Assembly: GCA_013416445.1 (NCBI GenBank)
Contig: JACCER010000010.1
Coordinates: forward strand, 89,593-153,592
Source: Alcaligenaceae bacterium
GTDB lineage: Bacteria; Pseudomonadota; Gammaproteobacteria; Burkholderiales; Burkholderiaceae_B
DNA length: 64,000 nucleotides
Reading direction: 5' to 3'
How positions within the stretch are numbered: position 1 is the stretch's first letter; every line of letters begins with the position of its first letter. Shown here in pieces: positions 51,602 through 59,973 of the stretch. The notes below the pieces were generated by a model. The model was not told where the DNA came from. It saw only the letters and a list, made by a program, of their open reading frames with translations, and ran no database searches. The position numbers and the translations under genes are program-made.

Positions 51602-52318
51602 CTACATTTCGTAGACTGGGAGGCCGTCCAGTTCCGGCGCGTCGGCATCGAGAATAAGGATGCGCACGTCGGCATTGGCAGCCAAATGCAGCACTCGCAT
51701 CAGATCCGCTGGCATGCCTTTGGACAGATGTTCCTCACGCAGTTGCTCCGCGGTGATACCGTCGATATTCTGCAGATGCTCATCCGTCCAAGGGGTGCCA
51801 ATCAACTTGACGCCAATGGCCGGGCTGTACGGCACCCGAAAAGCGATAAACAGAAACCCGGTTGGCGTAGCAATATCGGCCAAATCGCGCAAATATCGCC
51901 CTGATGCCTCGGTGATGTGAGCTGTGCTGATTTCCCAGGCCCGGCTGTAGACGCCGGTCTCAAATTTCAGCCGACGCACCACTTCGCGGGCGGCTGCTTC
52001 GGAGTAGGTATCGCCCACATGCACGGGCTGGCCATCGATATCGTCTGCGGCGATGGCGTAGGCCACTGTGCGCACGATGCCTTCACCCTGGCACTGGGCT
52101 TCCAGTTCGTCGGGCACGTCCTGGCCTTCGGTGATGAGCGCGAAGTCCTGGCCGAATAGGCAAGGAAACAAGGCTACCTGATCATCGGTAAGATGCGCCT
52201 GGCTGGCATGTAATGGCCGCCAGATTGGCGGGCAATCATCCTCGTAGGTGATGAGCAACGTTCGGATAATGCGTGGGTTCTGATAGCCGCGAATGAAAGG
52301 ATTGTGGATATTAGACAT
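51602..52318 (-). CDS. Hypothetical ICE accessory protein
   Basis: Protein of 238 residues (MSNIHNPFIRGYQNPRIIRT...). Acidic, soluble, with YEDDCPPIWRPL near the start; similar proteins are common accessory members of ICEs, but the family name is uncertain to me. The start was placed at the ATG following GGAGAAATCCC. A GC-rich leader lies at about 52345-52390. Confidence 0.62.
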   Translation of the reverse strand: MSNIHNPFIRGYQNPRIIRTLLITYEDDCPPIWRPLHASQAHLTDDQVALFPCLFGQDFALITEGQDVPDELEAQCQGEGIVRTVAYAIAADDIDGQPVHVGDTYSEAAAREVVRRLKFETGVYSRAWEISTAHITEASGRYLRDLADIATPTGFLFIAFRVPYSPAIGVKLIGTPWTDEHLQNIDGITAEQLREEHLSKGMPADLMRVLHLAANADVRILILDADAPELDGLPVYEM

Positions 52319-52418
52319 GGGATTTCTCCAGCAGAGGATAGCCGAGGCCCAGCCCCTGCCGAGGATTGAACCCCGGTGGGTGGAAAATGGATCACGACCG
52401 GTCTGGCCGCGTGGTGGA

Positions 52419-52883
52419 TCAATCACCAAAATCGGTGGTATCGCCCATTGCCTTAAGTACGTCGATCAGGCCGCAGTTGGCCAACACATACAGCGTGTTG
52501 TAATCGTCGCCAGTAGGTGCTTGCTCATTGGCGTTGATCTGAGCGTCCAGATCGAGAATGCTTTGACGCACGCTTTGAGCCATTGCCAGCGGTGACTCGG
52601 TGTCATGGTCACGAACGGATTCGCCCAATGCCGCAAGCACAACCCTGGGAGACAACGCATCCGGCAAAGACTCGTACACAGTGGGTGTCTCACCTCTGCA
52701 GATGGCTTCTGCCACGGTGGAACCTAGAGCAAAGTGGGTGACTGCGTCGGCGGCTACGTCTTCGGTGTCATAGTCCACGATCACGAACTGCGGTAGCGGT
52801 AAGTGTTGCGGCCAGTCCTGCACGAGCGTCGCTTGTACGAGACCGCCTTCAAGGACGACGGCAAAAGATGGGTTTCGAGACAT
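52419..52883 (-). CDS. Hypothetical ICE accessory protein
   Basis: Protein of 154 residues, acidic (VIVDYDTEDVAADAVTHFA; DTTDFGD end), with no recognised domain. It likely folds as a small alpha/beta unit. The ATG follows AGGAG. The leader hairpin GGGACATG/CATGTCCC (52908-52937) precedes it. Confidence 0.6.
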   Translation of the reverse strand: MSRNPSFAVVLEGGLVQATLVQDWPQHLPLPQFVIVDYDTEDVAADAVTHFALGSTVAEAICRGETPTVYESLPDALSPRVVLAALGESVRDHDTESPLAMAQSVRQSILDLDAQINANEQAPTGDDYNTLYVLANCGLIDVLKAMGDTTDFGD

Positions 52884-52907
52884 AAGTCGCTCCTAGAGAA
52901 AAATGGA

Positions 52908-52937
52908 GGGACATGACCCCGAGGGGACGCATGTCCC
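52908..52937 (-). promoter_or_regulatory. Leader hairpin upstream of hypothetical gene
   Basis: GGGACATG (52908-52915) pairs with CATGTCCC (52930-52937). Inside it, CCCC (52917-52920) faces GGGG (52923-52926). It starts 25 bases upstream of the ATG at 52883. Confidence 0.55.
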
Positions 52938-52978
52938 TGATGGGGGTAGAGAAAGTAAGGTGGTTTACCGTTGCAGGC

Positions 52979-53371
52979 TCACCATCCGTTGTAGTGCAGC
53001 ACCAGGTCGGCGATGACTTGACGTCGTTTAAGATCGAGACCGCTCAAGTCGGACAGACCCTCGAAACCGCAGCGGCGCAGCATGGCAGCGCCTTCAAGGG
53101 CGTTGTAAAAGCTGACCATGGCGGCCAGGAACATACGCTGGCCACTGCTCAGTACGCCCAGGGCGTCACTGATCACGACCAGGTTGGGGCGCAGATCCCA
53201 TTTGCTGGCGGCGCACTGCAAACCGCTGTGTGTGCCATCACCAAACCATTCCGGTCCGGCGATTTCCACACCGCGCTTCCATGCTTGGAAAAAGGCCCCG
53301 GGTGCGCAGGCGAACTGCCTTTCGTCCTGTGGGCAGTGATCAACGAGGTAAAGTGGCAAGAGGTAATTCAT
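52979..53371 (-). CDS. Hypothetical ICE accessory protein
   Basis: Protein of 130 residues (MNYLLPLYLVDHCPQDERQF...). Its middle (GQRMFLAAMVSFYNALEGAAMLRR) is helical and the end acidic-to-basic. No family recognised. The ATG follows AAGGAGA. Confidence 0.58.
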   Translation of the reverse strand: MNYLLPLYLVDHCPQDERQFACAPGAFFQAWKRGVEIAGPEWFGDGTHSGLQCAASKWDLRPNLVVISDALGVLSSGQRMFLAAMVSFYNALEGAAMLRRCGFEGLSDLSGLDLKRRQVIADLVLHYNGW

Positions 53372-53391
53372 AGCCTTCTCCTTGATGTGGA

Positions 53392-53604
53392 TTACGAATA
53401 GTGCAACTGAGTCCAGCCGCCTCGATTGAGCGCACGCTGGGCGGCTGCTGAACTGCGGAAGTACTCCACAGACTCGCGAGAGACGGGGCCGTGGGCGTCA
53501 CGCGTACCGATGTAATGACCGGCGGCGCTGTGCAGCACTTCGAGCGGCAGAAAGCTGTCAGCGTAAGTCAAGGCCAGATGACCAAAAGATGCTTGCTGGG
53601 ACAT
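53392..53604 (-). CDS. Small hypothetical ICE protein
   Basis: Protein of 70 residues (MSQQASFGHLALTYADSFLP...). No recognised domain. The ATG follows AAGGAG. A leader with structured element copy C lies upstream, which supports the gene being real and regulated like its neighbours. Confidence 0.55.
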   Translation of the reverse strand: MSQQASFGHLALTYADSFLPLEVLHSAAGHYIGTRDAHGPVSRESVEYFRSSAAAQRALNRGGWTQLHYS

Positions 53605-53701
53605 AGAGGAACTCCTTGATGTAGCGAGACGACCATGCCCTTGACGGGATGGCGGCTCCCGCTAGCGGTTGACGAATGAGCATCGGCGCCGCGAGGACGC
53701 T

Positions 53702-53795
53702 TGTCCGCAAAGACGATGCGAGGGCGGACTGGTGGGTGGCATGGAGAAGCTCCACGGCAGCCTACAAACCCGGACTGCTGGCATGGTGCTGACTC
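53702..53795 (-). repeat. Structured leader element, copy C
   Basis: Very similar to copy D. Stem TGGAG (53742-53746) / CTCCA (53750-53754) with loop AAG, then CGGCAGCCTACAAACCC, GGACT and GCTGGC. It starts 98 bases upstream of the ATG at 53604. The gap from 53605 to 53924 holds no gene otherwise. Confidence 0.7.
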
Positions 53796-53924
53796 AATCA
53801 GCGACACATGCGATGAGCTTGGTTCCAACGCCCACTGGTGTCAGTCGGAAATGAGAAATAAACGACTTCCGGATTGGTCATGCAGTGTGTGTAAAAGTTG
53901 AGTGAAGGATGCACCGCTTCATGG

Positions 53925-54488
53925 TTAGGACGGGTCATTGCTTAAGGCATATCGCTTCCATAATGCAAAGGCCTCGTCTGGCGGCAGTTCCGTCAGGATG
54001 ACAATGGGTTGGCACTGACGCGCACGCAGGGCTGTGAAATACGCTGATCGGTCTGCGATAGCCTTCAGCCTGACACCCTTCAAAAAGAGCAGCTTATCGC
54101 TCTTGATGAACAACACCTTGTTGCCGATGTCGCGGTTGAAGGCGGTGCGCAGCTTGCGATCAGTGTGCAAGGTCGCGGCCAATTGATCGACAAGGAAGTC
54201 CAGCGTCATGTCGATGATGAGGGGAGCATCGTCCTGACCGGTGATACCCCCTTCGAACCGGGCCGGAGGCAAACCTTTGGCAAACTGTTCGGCGTCGGAC
54301 AATTGCGCGGCTTTGCCTTCCAGGGCATGCAGAAAGGTCGAGCCCCCGCGTCCGTCGTTGCGTGCTTGGGCAATGGCGATGCCGTCGAACAGCACGGTGG
54401 CGGTGAAGCACAGCGTCTCTTCGCTGGCGAACTGCGCCACTTTGAGGCTCTTCAAGGTAATACGGTCTTGCTTAATGATGGTTTCCAT
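53925..54488 (-). CDS. Hypothetical ICE accessory protein
   Basis: Protein of 187 residues (METIIKQDRITLKSLKVAQF...). It has an N-terminal beta-sheet region, then a helical middle (PLIIDMTLDFLVDQLAATLH) and a C-terminal alpha/beta part. No family recognised. The ATG follows GGAG-like purines. Structured element copy D is upstream. Confidence 0.6.
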   Translation of the reverse strand: METIIKQDRITLKSLKVAQFASEETLCFTATVLFDGIAIAQARNDGRGGSTFLHALEGKAAQLSDAEQFAKGLPPARFEGGITGQDDAPLIIDMTLDFLVDQLAATLHTDRKLRTAFNRDIGNKVLFIKSDKLLFLKGVRLKAIADRSAYFTALRARQCQPIVILTELPPDEAFALWKRYALSNDPS

Positions 54489-54588
54489 GGAAACTCCTGT
54501 GATATCGGTCGAGCGACGACACACCCTTACCGGGGCGGGACAGTCACCCTGTAGGTTGGAGAAAGAAGCATCAATGCCCGGTTGGGCA

Positions 54589-54680
54589 ACGTTCGCCGAT
54601 GTGATGCGTGTGCGAACTGGCGGGTTGCATGGGGAAATCCCACGGCAGCCTGCAAACCCTGGCTGCTGGCCGTTGCTGAA
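54589..54680 (-). repeat. Structured leader element, copy D
   Basis: Stem TGGGG (54630-54634) / TCCCA (54638-54642) with loop AAA, then GCAGCC/GGCTGC around TGCAAACCCT (54651-54660), then GCTGGCC. Relative to copy C the A-T pair of the first stem became G-C, a compensatory change. It starts 101 bases upstream of the ATG at 54488. Confidence 0.7.
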
Positions 54681-54733
54681 CTATCAGCAAATCAGGACTA
54701 GAGCGTGGCCTTGCCAGACCAGTAAGTCGCGCA

Positions 54734-56227
54734 TCAATCCGCGCCAGAGGCCTCCTCTTTTTTGAGGTGCTGCATCAGCCGTTGCCCCAGCCAGGCCACG
54801 CACGGTACGGCCATGGAATTTCCGATCGCCTTGTAACGCGGGGTATCGGTTGCGGGCTTGCCGCGATACGGTACCAAGGTGTAGTCATCCGGCATGCCCT
54901 GCAAGCGCTCGCATTCCACCGGCATCAGCCGCCGCACACGCCACTGGGACCAGTTGCTGGCACTTGGCCTATTTCCGGAATACTGGAAGTAGGCGTCATA
55001 GTCGGGTGCGAGCACGTGATTCTTATCACTGCCACCACTGCTGGCACGCAGAGCCGATGCGAGGACACCACCCAGCTCGGCGGCACTGCCGTGGTCGCGA
55101 CCGCGCAAGGCGACGCTAAGCACCATGGGCTGGCCCTGCCCGGGCTTACCCCCGCCCGTCGAGAGCGCACCGGTGACCTGTCCGTGGCCGGACTCCAGGC
55201 GCAGCTCGCCGCGAGAGTTCTGTGCGAACGCCATGGACTGTGACGCATTGGTGGTGATGATGGGCACGCCCCTGCCAGAGCCGTCCTCACTGCTGCCAGT
55301 GGAGGTATTGAGCGTGTGGCTGATTCGACCCGCCACGGACTGCACCATAAAAGTCTCGACCTCAAAGTCATTCTTAGGGCCAGCGGCCGCCGTTAAGCAG
55401 GCGGCAACCTTAATCGGCCCCGAGGTGTTGCCACCACCAAAGCCAAACGTCACCCTGACCTGGCCATACGGTTGGTTCACTCCGGCATAGTCGCCTGGTG
55501 ACGCAGCGCGTGTTCCAGCAGCGCGGGCAGCGTCTTGCCACGGCGTGTAACCCTGCGAAGAATCCCCGTGCAAGCCGTTGTACTCAAAAAGTACTTCGGC
55601 GGGATCGACGTCGTCTCGACCACTTGCCACAAGAAACACGCGTTTGCGACGTTGGGCGAGCCCGAAGTGTTGAGCATCGAGCACACGCCAGGCAAGGCGG
55701 CGCTGGGGGCCAGACACGTAACCAGCGTGCGTCCATTTAGGCCCTGGCGGTTCGAGTGGACGGCTTTCGCCGGCCAGTGCGCCCAGCAGGCAGCCAAAGG
55801 CGTTGGAGCGGTCGCTGAGCACGCCCGGGACGTTTTCCCAGATGATCGTGGCGGGTGGACGTAGGGTTTTTTGGCGGGTTTGGTCGATGGCATTGGCAAG
55901 CTCCACATAGTTAAGGGTCAAGGCGCCGCGCGGGTCAGAGAGCCCCTGACGTGCGCCCGCGATACTGAACGATTGGCAAGGTGTACCGCCCACGAGGATG
56001 TCTGGCGCGACGACCAGGCCTGCTCGCACCTGCGCGGCGATCTGTGTCATATCGCCCAGGTTGGGCACGTTGGGGTAGTGGTGGGCGAGTACCGCGCACG
56101 GGAACGGTTCGATCTCGGAAAACCACGCGGCTTGCAGGCCTTGTGGTTGCCACGCAAGACTCACGGCTTCAATGCCACTGCAGACGCTGCCGTAGTGCAG
56201 CGTTGTGTGGGTAGATTGAGGGTGCAT
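54734..56227 (-). CDS. DNA (cytosine-5) methyltransferase, orphan
   Basis: Protein of 497 residues with the motif order of C5 methylases: FSEIEPFPC near 36-44, catalytic GGTPCQS (Cys84), WENVPGV (130-136), and at the end GNSMAVPCVAW (motif X). A long variable region (about 235-430) would recognise the target. No restriction enzyme gene lies beside it, so it probably protects the element or alters regulation. The start was set at ATG for MHPQSTHTTL after a GGAG-like site. Confidence 0.93.
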   Translation of the reverse strand: MHPQSTHTTLHYGSVCSGIEAVSLAWQPQGLQAAWFSEIEPFPCAVLAHHYPNVPNLGDMTQIAAQVRAGLVVAPDILVGGTPCQSFSIAGARQGLSDPRGALTLNYVELANAIDQTRQKTLRPPATIIWENVPGVLSDRSNAFGCLLGALAGESRPLEPPGPKWTHAGYVSGPQRRLAWRVLDAQHFGLAQRRKRVFLVASGRDDVDPAEVLFEYNGLHGDSSQGYTPWQDAARAAGTRAASPGDYAGVNQPYGQVRVTFGFGGGNTSGPIKVAACLTAAAGPKNDFEVETFMVQSVAGRISHTLNTSTGSSEDGSGRGVPIITTNASQSMAFAQNSRGELRLESGHGQVTGALSTGGGKPGQGQPMVLSVALRGRDHGSAAELGGVLASALRASSGGSDKNHVLAPDYDAYFQYSGNRPSASNWSQWRVRRLMPVECERLQGMPDDYTLVPYRGKPATDTPRYKAIGNSMAVPCVAWLGQRLMQHLKKEEASGAD

Positions 56228-56776
56228 TTGGGTTTCTCCTATTCGTAGGGGCAACAACCGACATTGGCTTGCCCGGAAGGTAGTGCTAAGGCAGGAGAAA
56301 GAAGCCAAAGACCCGTAGGCCTTCGGCGCGGGAGGAAGTCACCACCCGTGGGCTGATCCACGTTCACGGTCGTCGCTAGAACCGTACGCTGTCACAGCAA
56401 TCACACCCGGCCCATGTCGTGGCTGGGGCCGGCATTGTCTGGCGCACATCCGCGCACAAAGGGAGCCCGTTATTTCACCGGCGGGCACCGGCACCGATTA
56501 CCGTCAACCCCGAAAGGTCTCCTGGTGCCTCGCACGATGATGCGGCGGCAAAGTACCAAGAGACCCATCGCAGACGACGGAAATAGCAACGATCAAGGGA
56601 AAGCGCACGAAGCGATTCACGTAAAAGCATCCTTCCTGCCTCGGCAGCCGTTTCCGGCGTGACGAGACGCACACACGGTCACAGAAGAATTTGCGTGCTG
56701 GGAGCCCCGAGATGGCTACGGGATGAATGCCATGCAACCGGGTCGGTCTGCACGGCACTGAGGGGTTTAGGGCATC
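56228..56776. other. Long non-coding gap between dcm-like and topB genes
   Basis: About 550 bases without a supported gene. It has the GC-rich leader of the methylase gene (about 56310-56345) and inverted-repeat-rich stretches around 56380-56450 and 56660-56760 that loosely recall the structured leader elements. Short frames on both strands lack ribosome-binding sites. Confidence 0.4.
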
Positions 56777-58792
56777 TCAGGATGCCTTGGGGCTGCTGCG
56801 GCGCTTGCGCGGCGCGCTGCGCTTGGGCGTTGAGGAGTCAACCGGCAACGTGCCTTTGCACTCGGGATAACGCGAGCATGACCAGAAAGAGCCATTCTTG
56901 CCGGTGCGTTGGCGCGTGACCGAGCCGCACTGCGGGCAGGCTGGACCTTGAGGCACCTTGATCGACAAGGCGGTGCCCTGGTACTGAGCGATGATCTGTG
57001 AAACCCAGGCCGACTGCTTGCCGATGAAGACCTCATGCGTAAGCTGGCCCGCCTCGATCATGTCCAGAGCCTGCTCCCATACCGCTGTCGTGCCGGGGTC
57101 GGCAATGGCCGCAGGAACGGCATCAATGAGCGTGCCCGCCGCATCCGACGCACGGATCGCCCGACCCTTCTTGATCAGATAGCCGCGTGTGAGCAGCCCA
57201 TTGATGATATTGGCGCGAGTCGCCTCGGTGCCGATACCCACCGTGTCCTTTAGTTTCTGCTTCAAGCGTGGATCAGACACGAGTTTCGCGACACTCTTCA
57301 TGGCCTTGACCAACTCGCCTTGTGTGAAGGGCCGGGGAGGCAATGTCTTGAGCGTCTTGAGATCAACGTTGGTCACCTGACAGGACAGGCCTTGACTGAG
57401 TGCGGGCAGTACTTGACTGCGCGGAGTTACCTCATCGTCTGCATCAACGGGTTGCTGCTCGGCCAATACCAGCCGCCATCCTGGGATGACGATCTGTTTG
57501 CCTACGGCTTCAAGATGTTGGCCCGCGCACGAAAGCCGCGCAATGGTGCGGTCAAATTCATGGTGCGGTAGAAACTGTGCCAGGTAATGGGTACGGATCA
57601 GTCGATAAACGGCCAGCTCTTTCTCGCTCATGGCCGCGAGTTTCGCGGGTTCCAGCGTGGGGATGATGCCATGGTGAGCGGTGACCTTGCTGTCGTTCCA
57701 GGCCCGCGAGCGCTGTGTGCGATCAAGTTGTTCCATCACGGGCCGCAAGGCCGGATCAGTTTTGAGCAGACTGTCGAACACGGTCGGTACTTCGGTCAGC
57801 ATGCTCTCGGGCAAGTAGCCCGAGTCCGAGCGCGGATACGTGGTGGCCTTGTGCGTTTCGTACAACGCCTGAGCAATGTCCAGCGTTTCCTGCACATCCA
57901 GGCCAAGCTGCTTGGAACAGACTTCCTGTAGCGTACCGAGATCAAAAGGCAACGGCGGGCCTTCACGCATACGTTCGGTTTCGACGGAGACGACCTGGGC
58001 GGCACCGGCTACACGTAGTTGCTGCGCCGCCTGCTGAGACACAGACTCCTGCAGGCACCTGCCCGCATCGTCGGTGTAGTGTTCGGGGGCTAGCCACTGC
58101 GCGATGAAAGATTGTCCTGTTGCAGAGAGCGCCACATCGATGGCCCAAAATGGGATGGGGACAAACCGGTTAATTTCCCGGTCGCGATCCACCACGAGCT
58201 TTAACGTGGGCGTTTGCACCCGGCCCACCGACAGCACGCCATCGTAGCCAGCCTGCCGACCCAACAGGGTGAAAAGCCGGCTCAGATTCATGCCTACCAG
58301 CCAGTCCGCGCGGGAACGCGCCAAAGCCGAATGGTACATAGGCAGGGTTTCAGACGACGGTTTCAGAGCCGCCAATGCCTTGCGAATCGATGCATCATTC
58401 AAGGCCGACAGCCACAGGCGTTGAATAGGACCTCGGTAGCCGCACAGATCAACGATTTCACGGGCGATCATTTCGCCTTCACGATCCGCGTCGGTGGCGA
58501 TCACCAACTCGGTGGCTTGTGCCAGCAACTGCTTGACGACGTTAAATTGCGTGGCGGTCTTGGGTTTGACTTCGACACGCCAGCGCTCGGGAATAATGGG
58601 CAACTGCTCGATGGACCATTGCTTGAACTGTGCGTCGTAGACTTCAGGCGGTGCCGCCTCGACCAAGTGGCCGATGCACCAGGTCACGATGACGCCTGAG
58701 CCTTTAAGACAACCGTTATCGCGCTGGGTGGCGCCAAGCACTTTGCCAATGTCTTTGCCCTGCGAGGGCTTCTCGCACAGAAATAGCCTCAT
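56777..58792 (-). CDS. topB: DNA topoisomerase III
   Basis: Type IA topoisomerase of 671 residues. The Toprim motif is DADREGE (101-107), the active-site tyrosine Tyr319 lies in TTYPRSDSGYLP, and a C-terminal zinc finger (CPQCG...CSRYPEC) is present. It decatenates or relaxes DNA during ICE replication or transfer. A copy of topB beside ssb is a hallmark of this ICE family. The start is the ATG giving MRLFLCEKPS. Confidence 0.95.
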   Translation of the reverse strand: MRLFLCEKPSQGKDIGKVLGATQRDNGCLKGSGVIVTWCIGHLVEAAPPEVYDAQFKQWSIEQLPIIPERWRVEVKPKTATQFNVVKQLLAQATELVIATDADREGEMIAREIVDLCGYRGPIQRLWLSALNDASIRKALAALKPSSETLPMYHSALARSRADWLVGMNLSRLFTLLGRQAGYDGVLSVGRVQTPTLKLVVDRDREINRFVPIPFWAIDVALSATGQSFIAQWLAPEHYTDDAGRCLQESVSQQAAQQLRVAGAAQVVSVETERMREGPPLPFDLGTLQEVCSKQLGLDVQETLDIAQALYETHKATTYPRSDSGYLPESMLTEVPTVFDSLLKTDPALRPVMEQLDRTQRSRAWNDSKVTAHHGIIPTLEPAKLAAMSEKELAVYRLIRTHYLAQFLPHHEFDRTIARLSCAGQHLEAVGKQIVIPGWRLVLAEQQPVDADDEVTPRSQVLPALSQGLSCQVTNVDLKTLKTLPPRPFTQGELVKAMKSVAKLVSDPRLKQKLKDTVGIGTEATRANIINGLLTRGYLIKKGRAIRASDAAGTLIDAVPAAIADPGTTAVWEQALDMIEAGQLTHEVFIGKQSAWVSQIIAQYQGTALSIKVPQGPACPQCGSVTRQRTGKNGSFWSCSRYPECKGTLPVDSSTPKRSAPRKRRSSPKAS

Positions 58793-59192
58793 GCTGTTCC
58801 ATCCAGATCACGTTGTTATTACGAATGGAGACAGCATGCCGGCAGCGTCAGATTCGGGCAGTAAACAAGCCGGACACGGTGCAAGCGCTTTAACGGCCGG
58901 GTCACCGACGCACGAAAAGACCAAGTCGAACCGGGGGTTTCTGGAACAGTTGCGTCCAATCGGGAGGCCGCATGGAACGCAATGGGGTTCAGTGGAGCTA
59001 TCCCCAGGGGATATTGCTCATTCGCATGCTTAGGACTATGATCACAACTGGCACCCGCCCAAGCTCTGGTCGACTTAAAACAGGTAACCTCGCTCCACCC
59101 TGAAACATTACTTCGCTTTCAACGATCCGGGATACCGGCTGTTCGATCGCGACAAAACGTCCAGCGCCCGAACAGACGTGGAGTATTCCGAC
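58793..59192. other. Intergenic region with the 40-bp repeat, copy 1
   Basis: A 400-base gap between divergent topB and the hypothetical gene at 59193. Besides the 40-bp repeat at 58974-59013 it contains no gene I can support. It should hold both promoters. Confidence 0.5.
58974..59013 (+). repeat. 40-bp repeat with palindrome, copy 1
   Basis: Reads GGAACGCAATGG then GGTTCAGTGGAGC then TATCCCCAGGGGATA (palindrome at 58999-59013). It matches copies at 60878-60917 and 62886-62925 (minus) in spacing and most bases. It is upstream of topB. Confidence 0.75.
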
Positions 59193-59909
59193 ATGGCTAC
59201 CTTTCTAGCCCCTGCCGCTTACGCGGCATCAAAATCCCTCGCCGCGCAAGGGTTATCTGTCAAGCGCTCACACCTCTCTGAAATCATCGCCGCATTACTC
59301 GGCTACCGCACCCTCGCCGCTTTAACCGCCGAAGAGCTAGATCCGGGTCTGAACTACCATTTAGACGACGCGGAGTTCATTGTGCTTAATCAGCCAATGG
59401 GAATCGAGCGCGCTGCAACCCTGAACCAGCAGGCGAGCGTGCAGGTTGTCGCGTACTGCGTAGCCGCCCTAAAAGACGCCATCACCCACGCCCAGGTCTG
59501 CGATGATATATCCGACTTCTACGACACCTACGGACGCCAGGCCCTAGCGGAAACAATCTATGAGGACGAGGACGTAGCGATCTCTATGGCGGAAAGCAAT
59601 GCTAGCTTCGTTGATGAACCCGAGCTCAGCATCGAATGCCCGCCCACCGAGGATCTTTGGACTGCTGTCAACGAATGGAAAATCCAATCCGACGGCGACA
59701 TGATAGGAGAGTACGATCCGAACGGCGATCGCATGTTCAATGGGGACACGCTCAAATGCAGTGGATGGCTGGTCTATCAAAAGGCCGGACGTGCCGGCCT
59801 AGTATTCCAGGAAAGCGGCGCGGGCGCATCTGCCGATGACAGTTGGCGGGATCAAGATTACGAGGACGAACAAGCGTATTTCGCGCATCAGCAATCCTTG
59901 AAACCTTAA
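59193..59909 (+). CDS. Hypothetical ICE protein
   Basis: Protein of 238 residues. The N-terminal part (about 1-46, ASKSLAAQGLSVKRSHLSEI, then GYRTLAALTAEE) looks like a small helical domain seen at the start of some plasmid-borne proteins. The remainder is acidic and aromatic. No enzyme motif. The ATG at 59193 follows GGAG, and an in-frame GTG 15 bases earlier is less well placed. It is one of few plus-strand genes in the accessory region. Confidence 0.6.
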   Translation: MATFLAPAAYAASKSLAAQGLSVKRSHLSEIIAALLGYRTLAALTAEELDPGLNYHLDDAEFIVLNQPMGIERAATLNQQASVQVVAYCVAALKDAITHAQVCDDISDFYDTYGRQALAETIYEDEDVAISMAESNASFVDEPELSIECPPTEDLWTAVNEWKIQSDGDMIGEYDPNGDRMFNGDTLKCSGWLVYQKAGRAGLVFQESGAGASADDSWRDQDYEDEQAYFAHQQSLKP

Positions 59910-59973
59910 GTCGAGACTCGGCATCGTCGCTTGCTGGGCGACGATGCCCCAATCGAACCAACAAGCCGATTGT

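Noticed and set aside
42840..56345. Repeated hairpins considered as a CRISPR array
   Set aside because: Spacing is irregular, each lies in front of a gene, and sequences differ too much for CRISPR repeats.
56475..56758. Short minus-strand frames between the Dcm and topB genes
   Set aside because: No convincing starts and rich in Arg/Pro; better seen as leader sequence.
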